In this document: positions 8,037 to 16,827 of the stretch, one piece after another
Position numbering within the stretch: position 1 is the stretch's first letter
Layout of the letters: every line of letters begins with the position of its first letter
Assembly: GCA_023419535.1 (NCBI GenBank)
Contig: JAEZXX010000052.1
Span: forward strand, 1 to 32,728
Source of the DNA: Pseudomonadota bacterium
Lineage (GTDB): Bacteria; Pseudomonadota; Alphaproteobacteria; Rhizobiales; Rhizobiaceae
DNA length: 32,728 nucleotides
Reading direction: 5' to 3'
Notes under the pieces: model-generated
Databases searched by the model: none
Seen by the model: only the letters and a program-made list of their open reading frames with translations
What the model was told of the DNA's origin: nothing
Translations under genes and position numbers: made by a program

Positions 8037-9178
8037 GGGCGGGGCTCCGAGCTGACGACGAAGCCGGAGCGCGCGCCCACATCCGCGATGCGCGCCCACT
8101 CCTCCGTCTGCGGTCCGAAGACCGATCGCGCCCGCTCCAGCGCCGCCTGCCCCGCCGCCTCGTCGCCGAGGACGCCGTAGGCCTGCACCAGCCGCGCCCA
8201 TCCTTCCGCGTCGTTCGGCTGGGCCTCGAGGCGGCTGGCGAGGCCGGCGACCATGCCCTCGATCATGTCGGTCTGCGACCCCGCCGGCGTCGCCGCGGCC
8301 CGCTCCACGATCTCGGCCTGCGTAGGACCGCTCGCGACCGGCGTCCGCCCTTCGACCTGCGCCAGCGCGGCCTCGGCCATCGGTCGCCACGGCGCGTCGG
8401 CCGGCGCATCCGCCAAGAGCGCGCTCCAGAGCGTCGTTGCCTCTTGCGATCGCCCCTCCTGCGTCGCGTCGAGCGCCAGGTACAGCCGCGGCGTCAGGAG
8501 GCTCGCATCGATCTCGTTCGCGCGGGCGAACAGAGCCCGCGCGCTCTCCGTCACCTCGCCCTCGGCCCGGCGCACCTGCATCTCGCCGTAGCCCGTCAGG
8601 CGAGCCGGGCTTTCGCCGAGCAGCGCCAGCGCGTTGCGGTAGGCGGTCTCGGCGCGCGCCCAGTCGCCGCCCCGGGCGTAGATCGGCGCGAGCACCTCCC
8701 AGCCCCTTCCGTCCTGCGGGTTCTCGGCCAGCCGCGCCTCGGCCGCCGCGATCATGGCGGACAGGCTTCCGCCGTCGGAGACCTCGATGTTGCGCTCGCC
8801 CGACTGTCGGGCCGCGAGCGGCATGTCGGGCCGCTGCGGCGAGCCGGTCTGCGCATAGAGCGCGAGCGCGGACGCCGGAATGCCGAGCGCGAGCGCCAGG
8901 CCCAGGGCGACGGCGCGCCCGCGATCGCTCCGCTCGCGACGAGGCTCGGCGGCGGACGCGGCGCGCAGCAGGCGCCGGCCGATCTCGGCCCGCGCCGTCC
9001 CGGCCTCCTCGGGCGCGATCGCCCCGCGCCTCACGTCGGCGTCGAGCTCGGCGAGCTGCGCCGCGTAGACCTCGACGTCACGGCCGCCGGCCGCCCGTCC
9101 GTCGCCACGCTGCAGCAGCGGCCAGAGGACCGAGGCCGTCACGAGGGCGGTCAGGAGAAGGGCAAGGATCCAGAACAT
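8033..9178 (-). CDS. ccmI: Cytochrome c biogenesis protein CcmI (CycH)
   Basis: A 381-residue inner-membrane chaperone that presents apocytochrome c to the CcmF/CcmH lyase. The first helix is at about 1-20 (MFWILALLLTALV) and the second at about 92-113. Between them is a charged cytoplasmic loop containing the VYAAQLAELDAD-type segment typical of the CcmI leucine-zipper region. The periplasmic part has TPR-like helices (DGRGWEVLAPIYARGGDWARAETAYRNAL; DAEGWARLVQAYGVLGDEAAGQAALERA, each split across about 160-370). It is the first gene of ccmIEFH. The ATG at 9178 was chosen because it begins the membrane helix; the ribosome-binding site is weak. Confidence 0.92.
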   Translation of the reverse strand: MFWILALLLTALVTASVLWPLLQRGDGRAAGGRDVEVYAAQLAELDADVRRGAIAPEEAGTARAEIGRRLLRAASAAEPRRERSDRGRAVALGLALALGIPASALALYAQTGSPQRPDMPLAARQSGERNIEVSDGGSLSAMIAAAEARLAENPQDGRGWEVLAPIYARGGDWARAETAYRNALALLGESPARLTGYGEMQVRRAEGEVTESARALFARANEIDASLLTPRLYLALDATQEGRSQEATTLWSALLADAPADAPWRPMAEAALAQVEGRTPVASGPTQAEIVERAAATPAGSQTDMIEGMVAGLASRLEAQPNDAEGWARLVQAYGVLGDEAAGQAALERARSVFGPQTEEWARIADVGARSGFVVSSEPRP

Positions 9179-9366
9179 CGGCACCGGGTCGTCGAGGCGA
9201 CGATCCGACGGACCGGCGCTTCCGCAAGTGGCAGGGCTCGGCGACCGATCGTCCACGCAGCTGTTCGGCAGGGACGCGGACGGCGGTCTTCGAAGGAATT
9301 ACGCCCCCGAGGCCCTGTCACGCAAGAAAGGCGACAGAGCGGCGGTAGAAGCGAGGGGCCGCGATC

Positions 9367-9756
9367 TCAGACCGGCGTCCACAGCGCGCCGCTGCGGCAG
9401 GCGCTGCCGACCTCCTGCGCGGAACCGGACCGGCCGGATACGCGGTGGGTGTAGCCCCGGCAGTCCTGCGAGCCGATGCGGTAGAGCTGCGTCGGGATCA
9501 CCTCGCCGCGATAGCCGTCCGCCTCCCAGGCGGTCGGAACGCCGACGCGGCCGAACTGCAGCGCCTGATACTCGGCCTCCAGCGCCTGCCGCAGGGCCGC
9601 CTCGGGCAGGTCGACGCGGCTCGACTGGCCGACGAGCCCGCCGCGCAGAGCCTCGACGCCCTCCGAGGCCGGCAGGAGCGCCGGCCGGCTCGAAAGGCAG
9701 CCCGTCAGGCCGAGAAGGAGAAGAGGCAGGAGAAGGCTGCGAAGCACGATCGACAT
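9367..9756 (-). CDS. Small surface-antigen-like lipoprotein
   Basis: A 129-residue predicted lipoprotein. The signal ends in LTGC, so Cys20 would be lipidated. The mature part resembles the C-terminal half of the 17-kDa surface antigen / RT0821-type family: an AWEADGYRGEVIPTQLYR strand region, then two spaced CR pairs (DCRGY at about 97 and ACRSGALWTP near the end). The glycine-zipper usually present in that family is missing, so this is a short form. It starts 22 bases after the feuQ stop and is probably co-transcribed with it. Its role is unknown; outer-membrane location is inferred from the lipobox and family. Confidence 0.7.
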   Translation of the reverse strand: MSIVLRSLLLPLLLLGLTGCLSSRPALLPASEGVEALRGGLVGQSSRVDLPEAALRQALEAEYQALQFGRVGVPTAWEADGYRGEVIPTQLYRIGSQDCRGYTHRVSGRSGSAQEVGSACRSGALWTPV

Positions 9757-9778
9757 GGCGGTTCCGGACGTTGGACCC

Positions 9779-11212
9779 TTACGAGATTGTCTCGCCCGCC
9801 GCCTGCGGCAAGTCCAGTTCGGCCTTTAGTCCCCCGAGAGCCGAGCGGTCCAGTCGAAATGTGCCCCGGTATTGCGTCACGGTATCGGCGACGATCGAGA
9901 GGCCGAGCCCGCTGCCGGCCTTGGCCTCGTCGAAACGCCGGCCGCGCTTGGTCGCCTCGGCCATCTTCTCGGGGCTGAGGCCGGGCCCGTCGTCCTCGAC
10001 CGCGAGGCCGAAGCGCTCCGGTCCCGACGCCGCGAGCGTCACGAGGATGCGACCGCCGCTCCACTTGGCGGCGTTCTCCAGAAGGTTGCCGACCATCTCC
10101 TCCAGGTCCTCGCGCTCGCCCGCAAAGACCAGCGTCCCCGCCCCCTTCGGCAACCGCAGATCGAGGTCCAGCGCCGGGTTCAGGCGCCGAATCACCTTGG
10201 CCAGGCGCTCGAGCGACGGGACGACGGGCGTGCGCGACACGGTGCCCTCGCTCGAGGCCGCGACCCGCGCACGGTCGAGATAGTGCTGGACCTGCACCCG
10301 CATGCCCTCGGCCTGCTCGGCGACGAGCCGGCCCTTCTCGCCGCCGATGGCGTCGGCCTCGTTGGTGAGGACGGCGATCGGCGTCTTCAGGGAATGCGCC
10401 AGATTGCCCACCTGCGTGCGGGCGCGCTCGACCACGCGCCGGTTGTTCTCGATCAGCGCGTTCATCTCGGCCGCGAGCGGAGCGATCTCGGCCGGGAACG
10501 GGCCGTTCAGCCGCTCGGCGCGCCCCGAGCGCACGTCGAAGAGGGCGCGTCGCACGCGCGTCAGCGGCCGCAGGCCGTAGAGGATCGCCAGAGCGTTCAA
10601 CAGGATGGAGCCGAGACCGAAGAGCCCGAAATAGAGCGCCAGCTGCCGGTTGAAGTCCGAGACGCCGGCATCGACCGCGCTGGCGTTGCCCATGGCGCGG
10701 AACCGCGCCACGTGGTCGGAGGGGTCGAGCGCGACCTCCATCTCCTCCACATGCACGATCTCGCCGTCGAGCCCCTCGGCCCGGTAGGAGCGGCGGTACT
10801 GGACGTCGAAGGGCTCCTCCTCGGCCGACGGCGCGTCGATGCGCCCGCCGCCGAGCGAGACCGAGGAGAGCCGGCCGAGCGTCTGTCCGTCGACCGGCAC
10901 GACCTCCCAGTACCAGCCGGAGAGCGGGCGCGAGAAGGCGAGATTGCCGAGGTTCGGAGAGCCGGTCAGGAAGCCGCCCTCGTTGACGCCGACCGAGTTG
11001 ACGAGGTTGAAGAGCTGCGCGTCGACCAGCGCCTCGAAGCTCACCGTCACGGCCCGCTCGTAGAGCGTCGAAATGAGTCCTCCGACGACGAGGAAGGCGG
11101 TGAGCGCCCAGACGCTCGACAGCGCGACGACGCGCACGGCCAGACTCTGCGTCCAGCGGCGCCAGCCGTTTTTCGCGGCGGCGATGGGTCTTGTGGCCGC
11201 GCCTTCGCCCAA
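9779..11212 (-). CDS. feuQ: FeuQ-type sensor histidine kinase
   Basis: A 477-residue membrane sensor kinase. Helix 1 is at about 25-50 and helix 2 at about 190-213, enclosing a periplasmic sensor domain of about 140 residues. The HAMP-like segment leads into the H-box NLAHSLKTPIAVLTNEAD with phospho-acceptor His273. The ATPase domain shows the N-box NLLENAAKWS (Asn380), G1 EDDGPG (about 407) and G2 GSGLGLSI (about 433-440). The only full-length start is TTG at 11212, with GAGG too close upstream to be ideal, so the exact start is uncertain. It follows feuP. In Sinorhizobium meliloti FeuQ with FeuP controls ndvA and cyclic glucan export; the same role here is inference from similarity. Confidence 0.85.
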   Translation of the reverse strand: MGEGAATRPIAAAKNGWRRWTQSLAVRVVALSSVWALTAFLVVGGLISTLYERAVTVSFEALVDAQLFNLVNSVGVNEGGFLTGSPNLGNLAFSRPLSGWYWEVVPVDGQTLGRLSSVSLGGGRIDAPSAEEEPFDVQYRRSYRAEGLDGEIVHVEEMEVALDPSDHVARFRAMGNASAVDAGVSDFNRQLALYFGLFGLGSILLNALAILYGLRPLTRVRRALFDVRSGRAERLNGPFPAEIAPLAAEMNALIENNRRVVERARTQVGNLAHSLKTPIAVLTNEADAIGGEKGRLVAEQAEGMRVQVQHYLDRARVAASSEGTVSRTPVVPSLERLAKVIRRLNPALDLDLRLPKGAGTLVFAGEREDLEEMVGNLLENAAKWSGGRILVTLAASGPERFGLAVEDDGPGLSPEKMAEATKRGRRFDEAKAGSGLGLSIVADTVTQYRGTFRLDRSALGGLKAELDLPQAAGETIS

Positions 11213-11216
11213 AGCC

Positions 11217-11879
11217 TCAGCCGCCCGTCGCCATGCGGTAGCCGAGCCCGCGCACCGTCTCGATCATGTCGTTGCCGATCTTGCGCCGCAGCCGCCCGAC
11301 GAAAACCTCGATCGTGTTCGAATCGCGGTCGAAGTCCTGGTCGTACATGTGCTCGATGAGCTCGGAGCGCGAGACGATCTCCCCGGCGTGGTGCATCAGG
11401 TAGGAGAGCAGCCGGAACTCGTGGGAGGTCAGCTTCAGCGGCGCCCCGTCGAGGGTCGCCCGCGAGGCCTTGGTGTCGAGCCGCAGGGGCCCGCAATTGA
11501 TCTCGGAGGAGGCGTGACCCGCCGCCCGGCGGATGAGCGCGCGGATGCGCGCCAGCACCTCCTCGATGTGGAAGGGTTTGGCGACGTAGTCGTCGGCCCC
11601 GGCATCGATCCCGGCCACCTTGTCGCTCCATCGGTCGCGCGCGGTCAGGATGAGGACGGGCATCGCCCGCCCGTCGCGCCGCCAGCGCTCCAGGACGCTG
11701 ATGCCGTCCATCTCGGGCAGGCCGACGTCGAGGATCACCGCGTCGTAGGGTTCGGTGTCGCCGAGGAAGTGCCCCTCCTCGCCGTCGAAGGCCTTGTCCA
11801 CGACGTAGCCGGCCCCCGTCAGCGCCTCGTCGAGCTGGCGGTTGAGGTTGCGGTCGTCCTCGACGATCAGAATGCGCAT
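11217..11879 (-). CDS. feuP: FeuP-type OmpR/PhoB response regulator
   Basis: A 220-residue response regulator. The receiver domain (1-115) has the acidic pair Glu7/Asp8/Asp9, phospho-acceptor Asp51 in VILDVGLPEMDG, Thr79 and Lys101 in YVAKPFH. The C-terminal winged helix (about 125-218) shows KLTSHEFRLLSYLMHHAG and the recognition region DSNTIEVFVGRLRRKIG. The sequence closely resembles rhizobial and Brucella FeuP/PhoP-like regulators. It lies one gene after a small secreted protein and 4 bases before feuQ, forming an operon. The probable targets (envelope and cyclic glucan genes) follow from the family, not from this window. Confidence 0.88.
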   Translation of the reverse strand: MRILIVEDDRNLNRQLDEALTGAGYVVDKAFDGEEGHFLGDTEPYDAVILDVGLPEMDGISVLERWRRDGRAMPVLILTARDRWSDKVAGIDAGADDYVAKPFHIEEVLARIRALIRRAAGHASSEINCGPLRLDTKASRATLDGAPLKLTSHEFRLLSYLMHHAGEIVSRSELIEHMYDQDFDRDSNTIEVFVGRLRRKIGNDMIETVRGLGYRMATGG

Positions 11880-11923
11880 GCGGGCCGTCCCTTGCCGATC
11901 TCGTCTCGTTCGTCCGGGCCGCT

Positions 11924-12256
11924 TCAGCCCGGCAGCGTGATGGTGGTGCGGCGCGGCCGCTCCCCGCCCTGCCCCGGGATCAGCACGGTGACCACGCACA
12001 CGGTCTGCCCGCCCTGGTTCGAGGCCGAGACGGACAGGACCTGCCCGCCGGTCTGCGCGGCGGCCTGCGCGGCGGCGGCGCTGCAGTCGGCCTGCGCCAG
12101 GCGCATCGGCTCGCTCGTCTCGGCTCCCGCGTCCGGCTCCGTCTGCACCGGCTGGGCGCGGAGCGGATCCACTCCGGTCGAGGCCGCGGCGGAGCTGGCG
12201 CCTCCGGCGAGAAGGGCGCATGTCAGGAGCGTTCTGAAAAGAGAAAGAGCGGTCAT
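11924..12256 (-). CDS. Small secreted protein upstream of feuPQ (FeuN-like by position)
   Basis: A 110-residue protein with a clear signal peptide (about 1-25, ending SSAAAS). The mature part is small, with two cysteines (in QADCSAA and TVCVVTV) that could form a disulfide and a strand-rich end (TVLIPG, RRTTITLPG). It starts the operon, 44 bases before feuP. In S. meliloti a small periplasmic protein, FeuN, is encoded just upstream of feuPQ and restrains FeuQ activity. The location, size and export signal fit that role; I have not been able to align it with FeuN, so identity is inferred from position only. Confidence 0.65.
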   Translation of the reverse strand: MTALSLFRTLLTCALLAGGASSAAASTGVDPLRAQPVQTEPDAGAETSEPMRLAQADCSAAAAQAAAQTGGQVLSVSASNQGGQTVCVVTVLIPGQGGERPRRTTITLPG

Positions 12257-12285
12257 GGCAGGCCCGTTCGTCGATTGCCCTTTGT

Positions 12286-12313
12286 CTAGTAGCGCCCGGC
12301 CGCTGAATGTCGA
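12286..12313 (-). promoter_or_regulatory. Candidate promoter of the feuN-like-feuPQ operon
   Basis: Read on the minus strand: TCGACA (12313-12308; 5 of 6 to TTGACA), 16 bases, then TACTAG (12291-12286; 4 of 6 to TATAAT), about 30 bases before the ATG of the small secreted protein. In such G+C-rich DNA this is a plausible sigma-70 promoter, but chance matches are common. Confidence 0.35.
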
Positions 12314-12321
12314 ATGAATGA

Positions 12322-12351
12322 CGCCGCCCGGACCCTGTCGCCCGGGCGGCG
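12322..12351 (-). terminator. Hairpin closing the GTA cluster
   Basis: Perfect 10-base stem CGCCGCCCGG (12322-12331) and CCGGGCGGCG (12342-12351) around a 10-base loop, starting 11 bases after the stop of the last GTA-side gene. On the minus strand it is followed by TCATTCATTC, only moderately T-rich. It probably separates GTA transcription from the feuPQ operon. Confidence 0.5.
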
Positions 12352-12361
12352 CTCCGGGCCT

Positions 12362-12562
12362 CTAGCGGATCGGCGCCACCGCCTGGAAACGGCCGAAAAT
12401 GGCGACGAGCGCGCCGATCGCCGCCGCGAGATCGGTCAGGGCAGAGACCGTCGCCTCGCTCGCCTCCGCGCTCGTCTCGATTCCGAAGAGGCCGGCGACG
12501 GCGGCGGCCAGCGCCACGCTCGCGCCCCAGATCGTCTTGGACCGGTACCATTCCTTGGTCAT
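12362..12562 (-). CDS. Holin-like small membrane protein at the end of the GTA cluster
   Basis: A 66-residue protein with two hydrophobic segments: about 9-27 (KTIWGASVALAAAVAGLFG) and 42-58 (LTDLAAAIGALVAIFGRF), joined by an acidic loop. The pattern (short KEWYRSKTIWG start, two helices, GRF-type end) resembles small holin-like proteins of alphaproteobacterial phages. It has a strong ribosome-binding site (AGGAG before AAGAAAATG) and lies 22 bases after gp15, so it is likely transcribed with the GTA genes. If it is a holin it would help release GTA particles by lysis; in Rhodobacter capsulatus the lysis genes are elsewhere in the genome. No endolysin is found beside it. The assignment rests on topology and position. 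Confidence 0.6.
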   Translation of the reverse strand: MTKEWYRSKTIWGASVALAAAVAGLFGIETSAEASEATVSALTDLAAAIGALVAIFGRFQAVAPIR

Positions 12563-12584
12563 TTTCTTCTCCTTCTCCTGTTGA

Positions 12585-15500
12585 TCAAAGGTCGCGGGCC
12601 AGCCGCAGCCGCCGCGGCGTTCCCGGGCCCGCGCCGAGCGAGATCTGCGCGACGGCGATGTCGAGGCCGGAAAATCCGGGGCCGAAGGCCTCGTCGAGAC
12701 GGGAGCCCGGCACGCTCACGGCGGGCTCGCCCGTCTCGATCGCGATCCGCGCCCCGTTCGCGCCGCGGATGTCGACGCCGTAGCGTTCCACCTCCTCGCC
12801 GATCGGAATCTCGATCGCCTCCCAGCGGTCGGCTTCCACGCGCGAGCGCCGGACCCACCGGAGCCCCAGCGCGCCCGAGGCCTCGAAGCGGGCCCGCAGA
12901 TGCACCGGCGAAAGGGGCAGCAGCGCGCGTGCGCCCAGCGCCTGCGTGGCGTCGACGGCGGCGTCGTCGTCGAGCGGCCGGCCGGCCGGGGTCACGCGCC
13001 AGCGCAGCGCCTGTCCGGTCTCGGACGGCGCCAGTCCGGCGGGCACCACCGCCTCGTCGAGGAGCACGAAAGCCGCGCCGGCCGGCGCACCGGCCGTGCT
13101 CGCATCCTCGGTTCCGGCCTGCCCGCGCAGCAGCCCGGTGAGCCGGAAGCGCCCCCGCGCCACCTCCTCGGCGGTCTCGAACTGGAGGACCTCCCAGATG
13201 CCGCCGGCGGAGCGGACCGCCGCGAGGTTCCCGCCCGCGAGCAGCGCCGGCCGACCGATCGAGGCGAGCCCGCCGGACGGCAGGTCGACGAGGATCGCGT
13301 TCGCCCGGTCCAGCCGCCCTTCCGGCCCTGGCGCGAGCGGCTCGGCGAGCTGGCCCAGGCGGGCCGCCCGATCGATGACCGCGCGCAGGGTCAGCTCGCC
13401 GTCCTCCGTCGCGGCGAAGGCGGCGTAGGGCACGAAGGGCCTGGCGAAGACGGCGATCGAGGGTCCGCCGGCATCCGGGCCGAGCGGCGGCAGGTCCATC
13501 AGTTCCACCGCCGGCCGGGACGCGACGGGCGGGGCCCGCAGGACCGGGGCCGCACCTTCGCCGCTCCGGCCCGGCTCGACGCCGGGGCGCGCGAGGATGC
13601 GCGCCTCGATCCGGCGCACCGCCCCGTCCTCGATCCGCTCCACCCGCCAGCGTCCCGCGACGTCAGGGATGGTCACCACGTCGCCGGGCTCGATCGCGAG
13701 CTCGGTCGGCGACAGTGCGAAGCGGGCCGTCTCCCGGCCGCCGGCGCTGTCCGCCAGGAGGTTCGCGGCGAACCGCCGCGCTTCCGCTTCGTCGAGCGTC
13801 ACCGGCAGGTCGAGCGTGACGCGCCGCGAGGACCGTCCCGCCGTCGCGCCACCGGCCGAAGCCGTGCCGCTCTGGTAGGCGCGCGCCCGGTCGGAGAAGC
13901 GCAAGGCCGCCTCGTCGACGCCCTCGCTCGCCTCGGCCCGGCGCAGTTCCACCGGCGCGCCCACGTCCTCCTGCGCGAGGACGGCCAGCGCGTGCGGCCG
14001 TGCGGACCGGCGCGTCGACGCGAAGGTCAGGCGCCCGTCCCGCGTCGTCGCGGTCAGCCCGCCGAGCCGCATCAGCGCCTCGATCTCGCCGCGCGCCGAT
14101 CCGGGACCTGCGAGCACGAAGCCGCCGACCTCCCCGTCCACCGCGTCCGTGTCGACATCCGTAAAGCCGTGGTCCCGGCAGATCGCTTGGATCAGCCGGG
14201 CGAGCGGGGCCTTGCCGAGGCGCCCGGTCAGCCAGTGGCCGAGCGCCCAGTTGCCGCCGTCGCTCCACACGTCGCGGCGCTCGGGAAAGGCCGGATAGGG
14301 CCGCGCGTCCCAGGTCCACAGATGCACCGCGCCCGGCTCCACCATCGGCCCGCCGTAGACCGGCGAGACCGGGTTCGCCGCGCCCGCCCAGTGGCGCAGA
14401 TGCGCCTCGATGAAGCGGCGCTGCTGGTGGTCGTCGCGCGCACCGGTCGAGAAGTGCGGCACGAAGCTTTCGGAGCTCTTCGGGTCGACGAAGACGTTCG
14501 GCTGGTTCGCGCCCTTGTCGATCGCCGGGCAGCCGAGTTCGGTCAGCCAGATCGGCTTGCCGCGCGGCACCCAGGGGCTCGGGCCGCCGACCTCCACACC
14601 GCCGCGGCGCTCGCGGTGCTCGTTCTCCCACCAGGAGCGCAGGTCCTTGGCGCGGTAGATCCAGGGCTTGCCGGCGGCCCCGTCGGTGATCGGCGTACGC
14701 CGCCTCGCCCTTCGGTCCTCCTCGCTCGCATAGTACCAGTCGTAGTGCTCGCCGCTCTCGATCCCGGCTGCGAGCCCGACGCGGTCGTAGGGGCTGGCGA
14801 GCCCGTCCGGCCCCCCGTCCTCCCGGTCCGCGCCGCGCCAGTCCGTCAACGGCAGGTAGGAATCGATGCCGACGACGCCGATCGCCGGCTCGGCCCAGAG
14901 CGGATCGAGGTTGTAGAAGACGTCGCCCGATCCGTCGGCCGGCTGGTAGCCGAAATACTCGCTCCAGTCGGCGGCGTAGGTGATCGTCGCGCCGGGCAGG
15001 ATCGCCTTCACCTCGCGGGCGAGCGCGATCAGCGCCTCGACGAAGGGGAAGCGTCCCTCCTCGTCGCGCAGGCGGGTCAGACCGCGCATCTCGGAGCCGA
15101 TCACGAAGGCGTCCACCCCGCCGGCGAACGCGCAGAGCGCGGCTTGGTGCAGCACCATACGCCGGTAGGACCATTCCTGCCCGAAGACGAAGCGCTCGAT
15201 GTCGGCCCGCGCCGTCGCAGTGCGGTCCGCCGTCCCCGGCCGGTTCTCCGCCACATCGAGGCTCATGCGCCCGCGCCAGGGATAGGCCGGCTGGTGCCCG
15301 TCGCCATGCGGATCGGGCAGGCCGTTGCCCGCCGGCACGTCCATCAGGAGGAACGGGTAGTGCGTCACCTTCAGCCCGCGCGCCTTCAGCGCCCGGATGG
15401 AGCGGACGACCCCCTCGTCGGAGGGCGTGCCGCCATAGGCCGGCCCGCCGGCCGAGCGGCTCACCAGCCGCGCCGCGCCGCGCCCGATGCCGTCCACCGA

Positions 15501-16403
15501 CCAGCGCACCGTCTCGGCGCGGCTCGCTACCTCCACGCCGGGGCGCACGCTGGCCCGGCCGCAGCGCAGGTCGTCGGCGAACCAGGCGACGATCAGCGCC
15601 GCGCGCTCCAGCTTCGGGCACAGCGCGGTCAGTTCGTCGAGCGAGGCCGCGAAGTCGTTGCCCGAATGGGAGACGTTGCGGTTGGCGAGCCGGTCCGTGC
15701 CCGGTCCGAGCCTCTCGCGCACCGTCACCGGATCGAGCCCGTGCTCCGAGGCGCCCGGGATGATGGTGACGGCGCGCATCTCCTCTTCCATCTCGCCGAT
15801 CGGGCGGATCACCTCGCAGGCGATCTGCGGCAGCCGGTTGCCCCAGCGCTCCAGCGCCAGCCGCTCGAACACGACATAGGCGAGCCCGCGATAGGCCGGC
15901 GCGTTGCCCGCACCCTGCCGCGCCTCGATCAGCGGGTCGGGCATCTGGTCCTCGGTCCCGCGATGCACCCGCATCTCGACCGTGGTCAGATCGAGTTCCT
16001 CCCCGTCCGCCCAGACGCGGCGCACGCCCGCGATCGGCCCCTCGCAGAGCCCGATGGCGAGGTTGCCGTGGTAGGAATAGGTGGTGACCTTCGCGCCCGC
16101 CGGCCGGCCCTTGCCGCCCTGCCGCTCGGTCGTGCGCGTCTCCTCGAAGCGCGTCGCCCAGATCGCCTGCCCGGCGATCCGCGCGGTCCCGTAGAGCCGC
16201 GCGATCCCGGCGCCCTCGTCGGCCTCCAGCACGCGGCCGCCGCGCAGCCGCGCGCCCTCCACCGAGCGCGTGCGCGAGAACAGGCGCTGGTCGACGACGC
16301 CGCCGGCGAGGGCCCCGAGCCCGCGTCCGAGCATCGCGCCCACCGGCCCGCCGACGAGGCCGCCGAGCGCCCCGCCCGCCGCCTGCAGAAGGATGGTGGC
16401 CAT
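12585..16403 (-). CDS. GTA gp15: large tail-tip (megatron) protein with TIM-barrel domain
   Basis: A 1,272-residue protein forming the tail tip that contacts the recipient cell (RcGTA Rcc01698 homologue by order and domains). The N-terminus is Gly/Ala-rich (GGALGGLVGGPVGAMLGRGL). A GTA TIM-barrel domain spans roughly 420-720, with YAADWSEYFGYQ, VFYNLDPLW (about 497) and WLTELGCPAID (about 618) resembling glycoside-hydrolase-like strands. A phage tail (Phage-tail_3-like) domain follows at roughly 780-950, then a beta-rich C-terminal part. It starts 4 bases after the peptidase gene gp14. Whether the barrel is enzymatically active is not known from sequence; cell-envelope glycan binding or cutting is plausible. 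Confidence 0.92.
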   Translation of the reverse strand: MATILLQAAGGALGGLVGGPVGAMLGRGLGALAGGVVDQRLFSRTRSVEGARLRGGRVLEADEGAGIARLYGTARIAGQAIWATRFEETRTTERQGGKGRPAGAKVTTYSYHGNLAIGLCEGPIAGVRRVWADGEELDLTTVEMRVHRGTEDQMPDPLIEARQGAGNAPAYRGLAYVVFERLALERWGNRLPQIACEVIRPIGEMEEEMRAVTIIPGASEHGLDPVTVRERLGPGTDRLANRNVSHSGNDFAASLDELTALCPKLERAALIVAWFADDLRCGRASVRPGVEVASRAETVRWSVDGIGRGAARLVSRSAGGPAYGGTPSDEGVVRSIRALKARGLKVTHYPFLLMDVPAGNGLPDPHGDGHQPAYPWRGRMSLDVAENRPGTADRTATARADIERFVFGQEWSYRRMVLHQAALCAFAGGVDAFVIGSEMRGLTRLRDEEGRFPFVEALIALAREVKAILPGATITYAADWSEYFGYQPADGSGDVFYNLDPLWAEPAIGVVGIDSYLPLTDWRGADREDGGPDGLASPYDRVGLAAGIESGEHYDWYYASEEDRRARRRTPITDGAAGKPWIYRAKDLRSWWENEHRERRGGVEVGGPSPWVPRGKPIWLTELGCPAIDKGANQPNVFVDPKSSESFVPHFSTGARDDHQQRRFIEAHLRHWAGAANPVSPVYGGPMVEPGAVHLWTWDARPYPAFPERRDVWSDGGNWALGHWLTGRLGKAPLARLIQAICRDHGFTDVDTDAVDGEVGGFVLAGPGSARGEIEALMRLGGLTATTRDGRLTFASTRRSARPHALAVLAQEDVGAPVELRRAEASEGVDEAALRFSDRARAYQSGTASAGGATAGRSSRRVTLDLPVTLDEAEARRFAANLLADSAGGRETARFALSPTELAIEPGDVVTIPDVAGRWRVERIEDGAVRRIEARILARPGVEPGRSGEGAAPVLRAPPVASRPAVELMDLPPLGPDAGGPSIAVFARPFVPYAAFAATEDGELTLRAVIDRAARLGQLAEPLAPGPEGRLDRANAILVDLPSGGLASIGRPALLAGGNLAAVRSAGGIWEVLQFETAEEVARGRFRLTGLLRGQAGTEDASTAGAPAGAAFVLLDEAVVPAGLAPSETGQALRWRVTPAGRPLDDDAAVDATQALGARALLPLSPVHLRARFEASGALGLRWVRRSRVEADRWEAIEIPIGEEVERYGVDIRGANGARIAIETGEPAVSVPGSRLDEAFGPGFSGLDIAVAQISLGAGPGTPRRLRLARDL

Positions 16404-16407
16404 GGGT

Positions 16408-16827
16408 CTACTCCGGAAAGGAAAAGGCGCTGGAGATCCGTCGCGCCCAGCCCGGCGTCAGGGGCGAGGAGACGACGCAGGCGCCCTCGTAGGCGTGGAT
16501 CACCCGTCCGCCCTCGTCAAGGATGCCGCAATGCTTGGCCGGTCGGCCCTCGCGCCAGCGGAAGAGCACGAGATCGCCGGGACGCGCCTCGGCGGGTGCG
16601 ATCTCGACGAAATGCCGGCGGGCGGCGAGCGTCATCGAATCCGCGCCCGTCACCTCCGCCCAGTCCGGCGAATAGGGTCCCGGCGCCTCCGGCTCCGTCC
16701 CGTAGAGCGCGCGCCAGACGCCGCGTACGAGCCCCAGGCAGTCGCAGCCGACCCCCCGCCGCGTGCCCTGGTGCCGATAGGGCGTACCGATCCAGCCCCG
16801 CGCCTCGGCGAGCGCGCGTTCACGCAT
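16408..16827 (-). CDS. GTA gp14: NlpC/P60 cell-wall peptidase
   Basis: A 139-residue NlpC/P60 cysteine peptidase that would cut peptide cross-links in peptidoglycan as the GTA tail enters the recipient periplasm. The motif GVGCDCLGLVRG places the nucleophile at Cys30 (the DCxGLV pattern); the catalytic His is His99 in AKHCGIL and the third polar residue is His111 in VIHAYEG. The length is typical of GTA gp14. The ATG overlaps the gp13 stop by one base (TGATG); a GTG three bases upstream is an alternative. It lies between hub gp13 and tail-tip gp15, as in RcGTA. Confidence 0.93.
   Translation of the reverse strand: MRERALAEARGWIGTPYRHQGTRRGVGCDCLGLVRGVWRALYGTEPEAPGPYSPDWAEVTGADSMTLAARRHFVEIAPAEARPGDLVLFRWREGRPAKHCGILDEGGRVIHAYEGACVVSSPLTPGWARRISSAFSFPE

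Noticed and set aside
9179..9366. CTGTC...GACAG dyad between the lipoprotein gene and ccmI as a terminator
   Set aside because: Short stem with a long loop and no T-run.
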